This document shows, one piece after another, positions 1-6,582 of a DNA stretch of 18,840 nt. The notes beneath the pieces were generated by a model. The model ran no database searches. It saw nothing but the letters and a program-made list of their open reading frames with translations, and was not told the origin of the DNA. This DNA is from DASRHY01 sp046765875 (GTDB lineage: Bacteria > Actinomycetota > Actinomycetes > Propionibacteriales > Kribbellaceae), in the NCBI GenBank assembly GCA_046765875.1, contig JBKPSJ010000087.1, positions 1 to 18,840 of the forward strand, read 5' to 3'. A program made the position numbers and the translations under genes. Every line of letters begins with the position of its first letter. Position 1 is the first letter of the stretch.

Positions 1-120
1 GGGGGTGACGGCGGGGGTGACGGCGGGGGTGACGGCGGGGGTGACGGCGGGGGTGACGGCGGGGGTGACGGCGGGGGTGACGGCGGGGGTGACGGCGGGG
101 GTGACGGCGGGGGTGGCCGG
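1..120. repeat. 12-bp tandem repeat (minisatellite) inside the coding region
   Basis: The unit GGGGGTGACGGC occurs nine times without a mismatch from 1 to 108, followed by one diverged copy at 109-120 (GGGGGTGGCCGG). The array is cut by the window start, so the true copy number is unknown. The unit is a multiple of three, so gain or loss of copies would keep the frame of the minus-strand gene and only change the number of PPSP units. The plus strand has runs of five G separated by seven bases, which fits a G-quadruplex pattern. Confidence 0.95.
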
Positions 121-266
121 GGGCCCTGCCGCGGCGCGGCGGGCGGCTCGGCCGACTTAGTCGGCTGTTCCGGCGGCGCGGTCTCTTCCGGATCGGACTC
201 GCCGCTGGGCCAGGAGGTCCAGTCGCCGCCGGCGGACTTCCGCGGCGGGCGGTTCGGATCAGACAT
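1..266 (-). CDS. murJ: N-terminal part of probable MurJ lipid II flippase (partial, runs off the window)
   Basis: An open frame starts at ATG 266-264, overlaps the stop codon of the DUF6049 gene (ATG within GATGTCTGA), and stays open to the window edge. The visible 88 residues begin MSDPNRPPRKSAGGDW and are hydrophilic. They become Pro/Ser-rich where the 12-bp repeat is read as PPSP units. No membrane segment is seen yet, so the assignment rests on position: in M. tuberculosis and many other actinobacteria the exported protein of the Rv3909/DUF6049 type is followed directly by the MurJ/MviN flippase (Rv3910), which moves lipid II across the membrane for peptidoglycan synthesis. A cytoplasmic N-terminal extension would fit this. 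The overlap implies translational coupling to the upstream gene. The coding call is firm; the MurJ identity is inference from synteny, and another membrane protein is possible. Confidence 0.7.
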   Translation of the reverse strand, partial: MSDPNRPPRKSAGGDWTSWPSGESDPEETAPPEQPTKSAEPPAAPRQGPRPPPPSPPPSPPPSPPPSPPPSPPPSPPPSPPPSPPPSP

Positions 267-2460
267 CGGTGGACTTCATTGTCGCAGCCGGTACGGCGTG
301 CTCGGCCGGCGCCTTCCTGCTCGGGCCCGGCACGACCGACCCGCCGTCGTGTTTCGTCGGTGGAGGTTGCTGAACGCGTTCGGCGACCCGGCGCTCGGAG
401 CGGATCCGCCGGTAGATCCGGATCGCCGACGTACCGAACAGCAGCGCGACCGCGGATCCCACCAGCACCCAGCCGACGGTTCCATACTGTGCCGCCCGGA
501 TGTCCAGTTCGAGCGGTTCGCCCAGTTCCCGGCCGTCCTCCGTGATCAGGTGCACCCGGGCCCTGATAACGCCGTTCTGCTGCGCCGAGGCGCGGATCTC
601 GAAGGTCTCCCGGTTGCCGCCGCGGATGCGGGCCGGCTCGATCGGCTCGACTCGGAGGTCGTCCCGGTTGAGCGACTCGATCCGCAGCCCGACCCGGACC
701 GGCAGCATCAGGTCGTTGGCCACGGTGAGCGGGAACCGCCCCTTGCTCGCCGACAGCGTCACCACGTCGTCACTCGGTCCGTCGGCGCTGACGATCCGTA
801 CCTTGTCGAACTGGGTGCGCAACAGCACCATCTGGTACTTGCGGAACTTGTCACCTTCGGCCTGCGCGCCACGCCAGGTCAGCGAGGTGGCGCGCAGCAG
901 CGAGCGGTCCCATTGGTAGCGGCCGGCCTGGGTGGCCAGCATCGCGGTGTAGGTCGAGATGCCGTCGTCGATCCGGCGTACGGTGTCCAGCTGCGATGGC
1001 GAGAGCGCGGGCTGGGCCGGTGTCGCGTCCGGCGCGGGTACGGTCGGGACCGGCTCGGACTGGAGGTGGTCCAGCGCGACCGGGCTCACCCACGGCAGCC
1101 GCAGCGCCTGCAGCAGGGTTCCGGTCGCCGTACCGAGCGTGTCGAAGGTCCGGCCCGGTACGACGGCGACGGAAACAGGTGCCGGATCGGCGGCGCCGCC
1201 GGTGTCGAGCGCGAGCAATGCGGTCTCGGCCGCGAGCCGCTGGCGGAGCTGGACAGGGCCGTTCGTTGCGACCGGGTCCGGGCCGCCGGACATCAGTGCC
1301 TGGTCGGCGACGAGTGCGGTGACCGGGCCGCGGCTCGTGTCGATGTGTACCAGCGGACCCGTCGGCCGGGAGTCGGCCGGCCAGGAGGTGTTCGACAGCA
1401 GTGTGATGTCGGCGGGCTTGGTCCCGGCCGCCGCGGCCAGTGCGGACTCGTTGGCCGCGTCCGCGTCGAGCCAGAAACCGGTCCGGGCCGAGTGGTGCGC
1501 CGGCGGAGCGGTCGCGACGCCGAGATCGCGGGCGAGCTTCACGAGCCGGTCGAGCTTGGCGTCGACGAGACTGCGGACGTCGGGATCGGCGTACGGGAGC
1601 ATCACGACCGGGTCGGAGCCGATGGCCTGCTCGAGCCGGACCAGCCAGTCGCGGGCAACCGGACTCGGTTCCGGCCGGACGCCGGCCGAGCCGTCAGTGC
1701 GGTAGCCGTCGGCGAGGCGGCGCGCCTCGTCGAGCAATGACGGGTCGATCACCCAGGTCACCGGCTGGGCGTCGCCGGCCCGGATCAGCTGGCTCAACCG
1801 GCCCTGCTCGGGGTCCATGGCATCCAGCAGTGACTCGTCGGCGAAGTAGGTACCGGCGAGCTGGGTCGGCCGGTGCCGCAGCGTCAGCACCATCGCGGTC
1901 CGGACCTTGCGAAGCTTGGCGTCGGTGGTGACCACCGGCATCAGCGTCCGGATGACCGCGCGGGTCGCCCGGCCGCCGTCGGGGTCGTCGGCGAAGATCC
2001 GCACACCCACGACGTACACGCCGCTGCTCGTGCCAGTGAACTCCCACTGATTCCACGGCACGGTGATCTTGAACTGCTTGGTGACGCCGGGCTCGAGCGC
2101 GTCGGAGAAGTCGTGATACGCCGTCGACTGCGAGCCGGCCAGACCCTTGCAGCCGTCGCCCTCGGGGGACAGCGACGCGAGCTCGGCCCGGTTGTCGATC
2201 CGGCCGGGTTCGGCACACGCGATCGCCTGCGGCCGGGTGTACATGGTGGTGCCGCGGTTGGTCGCCGTACCGGTGATGGTGACGGTGTCGCCGGGTTTCG
2301 GGGCGACCGGGCTGAAGGAAGAGATGCGAACATCGACGTCGCCCGGCTGGGCAGTCGCCCCGGCGGTCCCGGTCGCCCCGGCCTGTGCGGCTGGTAGTGC
2401 GAAGGCGACGCCGAGCAGCCCGGCCAGGCCGAGCAGCACCCTTGTCATCGGTCGCACCAC
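259..2460 (-). CDS. DUF6049-type exported, membrane-anchored protein (Rv3909-like)
   Basis: A protein of about 733 residues with unknown biochemical function. It begins VVRPMTRVLLGLAGLLGVAF, a typical signal peptide ending near AAQA, followed by a long extracytoplasmic region. Near the C-terminus is one membrane span (about residues 659-680, containing GWVLVGSAVALLFG), then a basic, Pro-rich cytoplasmic tail of about 53 residues. Residues just after the signal peptide (VRISSFSPVAPKPGDTVTIT) look like an Ig-like beta domain. I chose GTG 2460 because a TACGGT -10 element lies 6 nt upstream, as at other leaderless starts here; ATG 2448 is the alternative. Longer in-frame starts (to 2604) would run into pcnA on the other strand and put the signal peptide internally. 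Its stop overlaps the start of the probable murJ, so a role in envelope assembly is a reasonable inference. The family name comes from recognition of overall pattern and synteny. Confidence 0.88.
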   Translation of the reverse strand: MVRPMTRVLLGLAGLLGVAFALPAAQAGATGTAGATAQPGDVDVRISSFSPVAPKPGDTVTITGTATNRGTTMYTRPQAIACAEPGRIDNRAELASLSPEGDGCKGLAGSQSTAYHDFSDALEPGVTKQFKITVPWNQWEFTGTSSGVYVVGVRIFADDPDGGRATRAVIRTLMPVVTTDAKLRKVRTAMVLTLRHRPTQLAGTYFADESLLDAMDPEQGRLSQLIRAGDAQPVTWVIDPSLLDEARRLADGYRTDGSAGVRPEPSPVARDWLVRLEQAIGSDPVVMLPYADPDVRSLVDAKLDRLVKLARDLGVATAPPAHHSARTGFWLDADAANESALAAAAGTKPADITLLSNTSWPADSRPTGPLVHIDTSRGPVTALVADQALMSGGPDPVATNGPVQLRQRLAAETALLALDTGGAADPAPVSVAVVPGRTFDTLGTATGTLLQALRLPWVSPVALDHLQSEPVPTVPAPDATPAQPALSPSQLDTVRRIDDGISTYTAMLATQAGRYQWDRSLLRATSLTWRGAQAEGDKFRKYQMVLLRTQFDKVRIVSADGPSDDVVTLSASKGRFPLTVANDLMLPVRVGLRIESLNRDDLRVEPIEPARIRGGNRETFEIRASAQQNGVIRARVHLITEDGRELGEPLELDIRAAQYGTVGWVLVGSAVALLFGTSAIRIYRRIRSERRVAERVQQPPPTKHDGGSVVPGPSRKAPAEHAVPAATMKSTDV

Positions 2461-2466
2461 GCGGTC

Positions 2467-2472
2467 ACCGTA
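2467..2472 (-). promoter_or_regulatory. -10 element of the DUF6049 gene, leaderless type
   Basis: Read on the minus strand, TACGGT is followed by six bases (GACCGC) and then GTG 2460, which is in frame with the signal peptide. This places the transcription start on or next to the start codon. It shares two bases with the pcnA -10 on the other strand. There is no recognisable Shine-Dalgarno sequence. Confidence 0.55.
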
Positions 2473-2476
2473 GCCT
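2471..2476 (+). promoter_or_regulatory. -10 element of pcnA, leaderless type
   Basis: TAGCCT lies 8 nt before ATG 2485, so transcription would start at or beside the start codon. No Shine-Dalgarno sequence precedes the ATG. The element overlaps the divergent -10 at 2467-2472, so the two polymerases would compete for the same few base pairs. Confidence 0.5.
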
Positions 2477-2484
2477 AGATCTCC

Positions 2485-3936
2485 ATGCCATCTAACTCCG
2501 ACAGTTCTGCCTTGTCCGCCGTCCAGCGGCAGGGCGTGCGGTCGTTGCTGCGCATCACCCCGGTGGTAGACGAACTCGGCGCCCGGTTCGTTTCGGCCGG
2601 CCACGAAATCGCGCTCGTCGGCGGCAGTGTCCGCGACGCGCTGCTCGGCCGGCTGGGCACAGATCTGGACTTCGCCACCTCGGCGCGACCCGACGACGTG
2701 GAGAAATTGGTGGCCGGCTGGGCGGACGCGCAGTGGTCGATCGGCAAGGAGTTCGGCACCATCGGCTGTCGCAAGGGCGACTGGGTGTTGGAGATCACTA
2801 CGTACCGTTCCGACGTGTACGACGGTGAGACCCGCAAGCCGGTCGTGTCGTACGGCGACACCCTCGAGGGTGATCTGCTGCGCCGGGACTTCGCGGTGAA
2901 CGCGATGGCCGTCGCATTGCCGGGGCAGACCTTCGTGGATCCGTTCGGCGGGCTGCGCGACCTGGCCGCGAAGGTGTTGCGGCCGCCGGGCACGCCGGAG
3001 CGCTCGTTCGCCGACGACCCGCTGCGGATGATGCGCGCGGCGCGGTTCTCGGCCCAGCTCGGCTTCCGGGTCGACCCGGCCGTGGTGGCCGCGATGACCG
3101 AGATGGCCGACAGGATCGAGATCGTGTCAGCCGAGCGGATCCGCGACGAGCTGACCAAGCTGATCCGCGCGCCGCGGCCGCGCGACGGGCTCGATCTGAT
3201 GGTGTTTACCAAACTCGCCGACCATGTGTTGCCCGAGTTGCCGGCGCTCAAGCTGGAGGTGGACGAGCACCACCGGCACAAGGACGTGTACGAGCACTCG
3301 CTGACCGTGCTCGAGCAGGCGATCGACCTCGAACCGCGGCTCGAGCTGGACGGGCCGGACTTCATCGTCCGGTTCGCCGCACTGATGCACGACATCGGCA
3401 AGCCGCGGACGCGGCGGTACGAGGATGGCGGCAAGGTGACGTTCCACCACCACGACGTCGTCGGCGCGAAGATGGTCCGCAAGCGGATGCGCGAGCTGCG
3501 GTTCAGCAATGACCAGGTCGATGCGGTCGGCAAACTGGTCGAGCTGCACCTGCGGTTCCACGGGTACGGCACCGGTGAGTGGACCGATTCGGCGGTACGC
3601 CGGTACGTCCGCGACGCCGGCGACCTGCTGCCCCGGCTGCACGTACTCACCCGGGCGGACTGCACCACCCGGAACGCCCGCAAGGCGGCCGCGCTGCGAG
3701 CGGCGTACGACCATCTCGAGCAGCGGATCGCGCGGCTGGCCGCGCAGGAGGAGCTGGACAAGATCCGGCCGGACCTGAACGGCGATCAGATCATGGAGAT
3801 CCTCGGCATCCCGCCGGGCCGCGAGGTCGGGGCGGCGTGGAACTACCTCCTGGAGATGCGGCTGGAGCACGGTCCGCTCGGCGAGGACCGCGCACGCGAG
3901 ACGCTGCTGGCGTGGTGGGCGGACCGGCACCCCTGA
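2485..3936 (+). CDS. pcnA: CCA-adding tRNA nucleotidyltransferase
   Basis: A 483-residue class II nucleotidyltransferase that adds or repairs the 3' CCA end of tRNAs in the cytoplasm. The polymerase-beta-like head has GGSVRD at 46-51 and the metal-binding pair D60xD62 in GTDLDF. The RRDFAVNAMA motif (133-142) and the ADDPLRMMRAARF helix (176-188) are typical of the nucleotide-selecting neck, with SAERIRDEL at 215-223. An HD-type domain follows, with H302-D303 in MHDIGKP and HHHD at 321-324; the fused HD domain is usual for the actinobacterial form. Length is normal. The start at ATG 2485 is supported by the leaderless -10 at 2471-2476. It is divergent from the DUF6049 gene with 24 bp between start codons. 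Only one such enzyme is expected in an actinomycete, so it should be essential or nearly so. Confidence 0.95.
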   Translation: MPSNSDSSALSAVQRQGVRSLLRITPVVDELGARFVSAGHEIALVGGSVRDALLGRLGTDLDFATSARPDDVEKLVAGWADAQWSIGKEFGTIGCRKGDWVLEITTYRSDVYDGETRKPVVSYGDTLEGDLLRRDFAVNAMAVALPGQTFVDPFGGLRDLAAKVLRPPGTPERSFADDPLRMMRAARFSAQLGFRVDPAVVAAMTEMADRIEIVSAERIRDELTKLIRAPRPRDGLDLMVFTKLADHVLPELPALKLEVDEHHRHKDVYEHSLTVLEQAIDLEPRLELDGPDFIVRFAALMHDIGKPRTRRYEDGGKVTFHHHDVVGAKMVRKRMRELRFSNDQVDAVGKLVELHLRFHGYGTGEWTDSAVRRYVRDAGDLLPRLHVLTRADCTTRNARKAAALRAAYDHLEQRIARLAAQEELDKIRPDLNGDQIMEILGIPPGREVGAAWNYLLEMRLEHGPLGEDRARETLLAWWADRHP

Positions 3937-3962
3937 GCCGTCAGCACCTTTGTCAGCCAGGT

Positions 3963-3968
3963 TAGGGT
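3963..3968 (+). promoter_or_regulatory. -10 element of the MFS gene, leaderless type
   Basis: TAGGGT lies 8 nt before GTG 3977, in the 40-bp gap after pcnA, with no Shine-Dalgarno sequence. It indicates that the transporter has its own promoter rather than relying on readthrough from pcnA. Confidence 0.5.
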
Positions 3969-3976
3969 GACGATCT

Positions 3977-5275
3977 GTGACCGGTACCGACGAGGAGCTG
4001 GAGGACCAAGTCCCGCCGGATCGGCCGGAACGGCGGCGCTGGATCGGATCGGTCCTGATCGACACCAGGCCGCTGCGGTCGCCGGCCTTCCGCGCCCTGT
4101 GGGTGTCCACCGCGGTGACCGCGATCGGCAGCCAGTTCAGCGCTGTCGCCGTACCCAAGCAGATCTACGACCTGACCGGCTCCTCGGCGTACGTCGGGCT
4201 GACCGGTGCTGTCGGCTTGATCGTGCTGATCGTGTTCGGGCTGTGGGGTGGTGCGATCGCCGACGCCGCCGACCGGCGGACCGTGATGGCGATCAGTAAC
4301 CTGGGCATCGTCGTCACCACCGTGTTGCTGTGGTTGCAGGCCGCGGCCGGGCTCGACTCGGTGTCGATCGTGCTGGTGCTGTTCGGCATACAGCAGTCGT
4401 TCGCGGCGGTGAACGCGCCGACCCGCAGTGCGGCGATCGCGCGGGTGGTACCGACCAGCCAACTGGTCGCCGCGAACGCGCTCGGCTTCACAGTCTTCAC
4501 CTTCGGCGCCGTCTTCGGCCCGCTGGTCGCCGGCGTACTGATCCCGCTGACCGGTCTGCCGACGCTGTACATCATCGACTCGACCGCGCTGGCCGTCGCC
4601 TTGGTGATGGTGCTGCGGCTGCCGCGGATGCCACCGCTGGAGCGTTCGACCCGGACCGCCGGGCTGCGCGACATCGTTGACGGGCTGAAGTACCTGAGCG
4701 CGCACGGCGTACTGCTGGTCTCATTCCTGGTCGACATGATCGCGATGATCTTCGGGATGCCGAAAGCGTTGTTCCCGGAAATGGCCCAGAAGACCTTCAG
4801 CGATCCGCACGGCGGCGGTACCGCGCTGGGCTGGCTGTACGCCGGGATCCCGCTCGGAGCGTTCGCGATCGGGTTGCTGTCCGGCCGGCTGTCCCGCATC
4901 CATCGCAACGGCGTGGTGGTGACGTTCGCGATCGCCATCTGGGGCGCCGCGATGGTCGGGTTCGGGTTGTCCCGGGTGCTGTGGCTGGCGGTTCTGTTCC
5001 TGGCGATCGGCGGCGCGGCGGACATGATCAGCGGCGTCCACCGCGGCGCGATCCTGCAGGCCGCGTCGACCGACGAGATGCGCGGCCGGATCCAGGGGGT
5101 GTTCATGGTCGTGGTCGCCGGTGGTCCGCGATTGGCCGACGTGGTGCACGGCTGGGCGGCCGCCGCCGTCGGCACCCGGTGGGCCGCGGCCGGCGGTGGC
5201 GTACTGGTGATCGTCCTGCTCGTGATCACGGTGGCGATGGCGCCTGCCTTCTGGCGTTACTCGACGCCGCAATGA
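3977..5275 (+). CDS. MFS transporter, MFS_3 / EntS-like
   Basis: A 432-residue integral membrane protein of the major facilitator superfamily, drug/siderophore exporter branch (MFS_3, EntS-like), probably a proton-driven exporter. A cytoplasmic N-terminus of about 35 residues leads to repeated hydrophobic segments, such as VGLTGAVGLIVLIVFGLWGG. The loop GGAIADAADRRTVM at 91-104 is the motif A region between helices 2 and 3. NAPTRSAAIARVVP (146-159) is typical of this branch, and the second half begins after a central loop near 215-235. The C-terminal AGGPRLADVVHGW segment is also characteristic. GTG 3977 is chosen from the leaderless -10. A MarR gene starts 35 bp downstream on the same strand, so the exporter and regulator may be functionally linked; the substrate cannot be told from the sequence. 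Confidence 0.9.
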   Translation: MTGTDEELEDQVPPDRPERRRWIGSVLIDTRPLRSPAFRALWVSTAVTAIGSQFSAVAVPKQIYDLTGSSAYVGLTGAVGLIVLIVFGLWGGAIADAADRRTVMAISNLGIVVTTVLLWLQAAAGLDSVSIVLVLFGIQQSFAAVNAPTRSAAIARVVPTSQLVAANALGFTVFTFGAVFGPLVAGVLIPLTGLPTLYIIDSTALAVALVMVLRLPRMPPLERSTRTAGLRDIVDGLKYLSAHGVLLVSFLVDMIAMIFGMPKALFPEMAQKTFSDPHGGGTALGWLYAGIPLGAFAIGLLSGRLSRIHRNGVVVTFAIAIWGAAMVGFGLSRVLWLAVLFLAIGGAADMISGVHRGAILQAASTDEMRGRIQGVFMVVVAGGPRLADVVHGWAAAAVGTRWAAAGGGVLVIVLLVITVAMAPAFWRYSTPQ

Positions 5276-5277
5276 CG

Positions 5278-5297
5278 ATTGCACGCGCAATAGTTGC
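5278..5297. promoter_or_regulatory. Probable MarR self-operator
   Basis: ATTGC ACGC GCAAT (5278-5291) is an inverted repeat with 5-base arms. The right half also pairs with a third half-site as GCAA TAG TTGC (5287-5297). The element lies directly upstream of the MarR -10, starting two bases after the MFS stop codon. Binding here would block the MarR promoter, the usual autoregulation layout for this family. No matching element is obvious before the MFS gene. Confidence 0.55.
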
Positions 5298-5303
5298 TAC
5301 CCT
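5298..5303 (+). promoter_or_regulatory. -10 element of the MarR gene, leaderless type
   Basis: TACCCT is followed by six bases (CGACGG) and ATG 5310. This implies a leaderless transcript. It immediately follows the inverted-repeat operator candidate. Confidence 0.55.
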
Positions 5304-5309
5304 CGACGG

Positions 5310-5759
5310 ATGAGACGCGGCGGTCCCAGCGAGCTCGCCTGGCTGGAACTGCACCAGGCCAGCGGGATGCTGTCCGGCGAGCTGAGCCGGCGGCTCGAGG
5401 CCGAGGCCGGGATGACGCTCGCCGAGCACGACGTGCTGTGGTTCCTGGCGAACACGCCGGACCGCCGGCTGATCATGTCGGCGCTCGCCGACCGGTTGCT
5501 GATCAGCCGCAGCGGCGCGACCCGGCTGATCGACAGGATGGTGCGGCGCGGCTGGGTGACCCGTGAGCAGGACCCGGACAACCGCCGGCTGACGTACGCG
5601 GTGCTCGCTCCGGAAGGCACCAAGGCGGTACGCCGCAGCATCCAGGTCGTATGGCGGGTCCGTCCGGCCTTGTTCGACGACCGGCTGGAGCCGCAGGACG
5701 TCGAGGATCTGCGTCGTGTGCTCGGCAAACTGCTCCGCCGGCTCGACGTCGTCGGCTAG
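5310..5759 (+). CDS. MarR-family transcriptional regulator
   Basis: A 149-residue winged-helix regulator of normal MarR length, expected to bind DNA as a homodimer and release it on binding a small ligand. The helix-turn-helix region spans about 37-80 (AEHDVLWFLANTP, then SALADRLLISRSGATRLIDRM). The wing is REQDPDNRRLTYAVLAPEG at about 85-103, with the DxRR signature of the family. Dimerisation helices lie at both ends. A likely self-operator sits upstream. The neighbouring MFS exporter is a plausible target, but the MFS promoter shows no clear copy of the operator, so that link is inference. Its stop codon shares the CTAG palindrome with the stop of the convergent aminotransferase gene. Confidence 0.92.
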   Translation: MRRGGPSELAWLELHQASGMLSGELSRRLEAEAGMTLAEHDVLWFLANTPDRRLIMSALADRLLISRSGATRLIDRMVRRGWVTREQDPDNRRLTYAVLAPEGTKAVRRSIQVVWRVRPALFDDRLEPQDVEDLRRVLGKLLRRLDVVG

Positions 5760-6508
5760 ACCACGACCCAGGGGTTCGACTCGTACGCCGCCAGCAGTAT
5801 CGCTCGTAGGTCCGGGCGGTCGGGATAGGTGACGGCGTCGATGCTCTGCACCGGCAGAGCCGGGTCGATCGAATTCGTCAGGTATGCCGCGTCGTACTGA
5901 CCGACCTCGCTGAGTGCGACCGGCCGGTGGTCGAAGTCTTGTTCCAGCCCGGCCTGGATGAGTTGCATCATGATCCCCGGCAGGGCCGGTGCCGACGGCC
6001 AGACGAGGGTGCCTCCGGTGACGAAGCAGACGTTCCAGATCGTCGCCTCGGAGACGAAGCCGTGCCTGTCGGTGAACAGTGCGTCGTCGTACCCGGCTCG
6101 CTCCGCCTCGTCGGCCTGGAGGGTCAGCCCGAGGGTGCCGTTGTGCTTGATGTGCGGCAGGTCTCGCTCGTACTCGACCGAACGGAGCCGCAGTGGCGTC
6201 GTACCGGGCTCGACCGGATCGGTGGCATGGATCAGTACGTCGAGATCGCGCACCACGCTGATGCGGACCGATGCCTCCGGCGCGTCGCGGACGACCCTGG
6301 CCAGGTATCCGCGGACCCGATCCTGATCGAGACCGGTTCCGAACATCTCGGCCGAACTGCGATCCAGCCGGTCCAGGTGAAGCGCAAGACCGCGGACCTT
6401 GCCGTCGCGCGCCTGCATCGAACTGAAGTGCGAGTAATTCATTGCCCGGAGCAACGAGACCGGGACGCTGTCGACCCGGCGGCCGTTGAGGCTGGCGTAG
6501 TCGATCAC
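5756..6508 (-). CDS. Class IV PLP-dependent aminotransferase / lyase family protein
   Basis: A 250-residue protein of fold-type IV, the family of branched-chain aminotransferases, D-amino-acid aminotransferases and 4-amino-4-deoxychorismate lyase. LALHLDRLDRSSAEMFG (41-57) matches the conserved HLxRL region. K121 in PHIKHNGTLG is the likely Schiff-base lysine, and E154 in FVSEATIWNVCFV is the conserved glutamate contacting the PLP ring nitrogen. The C-terminal ALPGIMMQLI corresponds to the usual LPGI/TR region. The protein is shorter than BCAT and closer to aminodeoxychorismate lyase in size, but the substrate cannot be assigned. GTG 6508 is chosen because TACGCT lies 7 nt upstream. It is divergent from the YgjV-type gene and convergent with the MarR gene; neither neighbour points to a pathway. 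Confidence 0.88.
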   Translation of the reverse strand: MIDYASLNGRRVDSVPVSLLRAMNYSHFSSMQARDGKVRGLALHLDRLDRSSAEMFGTGLDQDRVRGYLARVVRDAPEASVRISVVRDLDVLIHATDPVEPGTTPLRLRSVEYERDLPHIKHNGTLGLTLQADEAERAGYDDALFTDRHGFVSEATIWNVCFVTGGTLVWPSAPALPGIMMQLIQAGLEQDFDHRPVALSEVGQYDAAYLTNSIDPALPVQSIDAVTYPDRPDLRAILLAAYESNPWVVV

Positions 6509-6515
6509 GTCCGCG

Positions 6516-6521
6516 AGCGTA
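6516..6521 (-). promoter_or_regulatory. -10 element of the class IV aminotransferase gene, leaderless type
   Basis: On the minus strand TACGCT is followed by seven bases (CGCGGAC) and GTG 6508. The same hexamer, followed by six bases and GTG, serves the divergent gene 50 bp away. Confidence 0.55.
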
Positions 6522-6570
6522 CGCGCCAGGAGTCTGTTTCCACCTTCGTACGGTAGTCAGCGAAAGGGTC

Positions 6571-6576
6571 TACGCT
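6571..6576 (+). promoter_or_regulatory. -10 element of the YgjV-type gene, leaderless type
   Basis: TACGCT is followed by six bases (CCGGAC) and GTG 6583. There is no Shine-Dalgarno sequence. The two divergent promoters of this intergenic region use the identical -10 hexamer. Confidence 0.55.
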
Positions 6577-6582
6577 CCGGAC

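Noticed and set aside
1..120. CRISPR array or intergenic repeat
   Set aside because: The units are contiguous 12-mers without spacers and lie inside an open reading frame, so this is a coding minisatellite.
298..1740. A 480-codon plus-strand frame opposite the DUF6049 gene
   Set aside because: Low-complexity Arg/Gly-rich translation without motifs; the opposite strand encodes a signal peptide, exported domain and membrane anchor.
2461..2604. Longer start for the DUF6049 protein
   Set aside because: It would put the signal peptide about 50 residues inside the protein and overlap the pcnA coding region.
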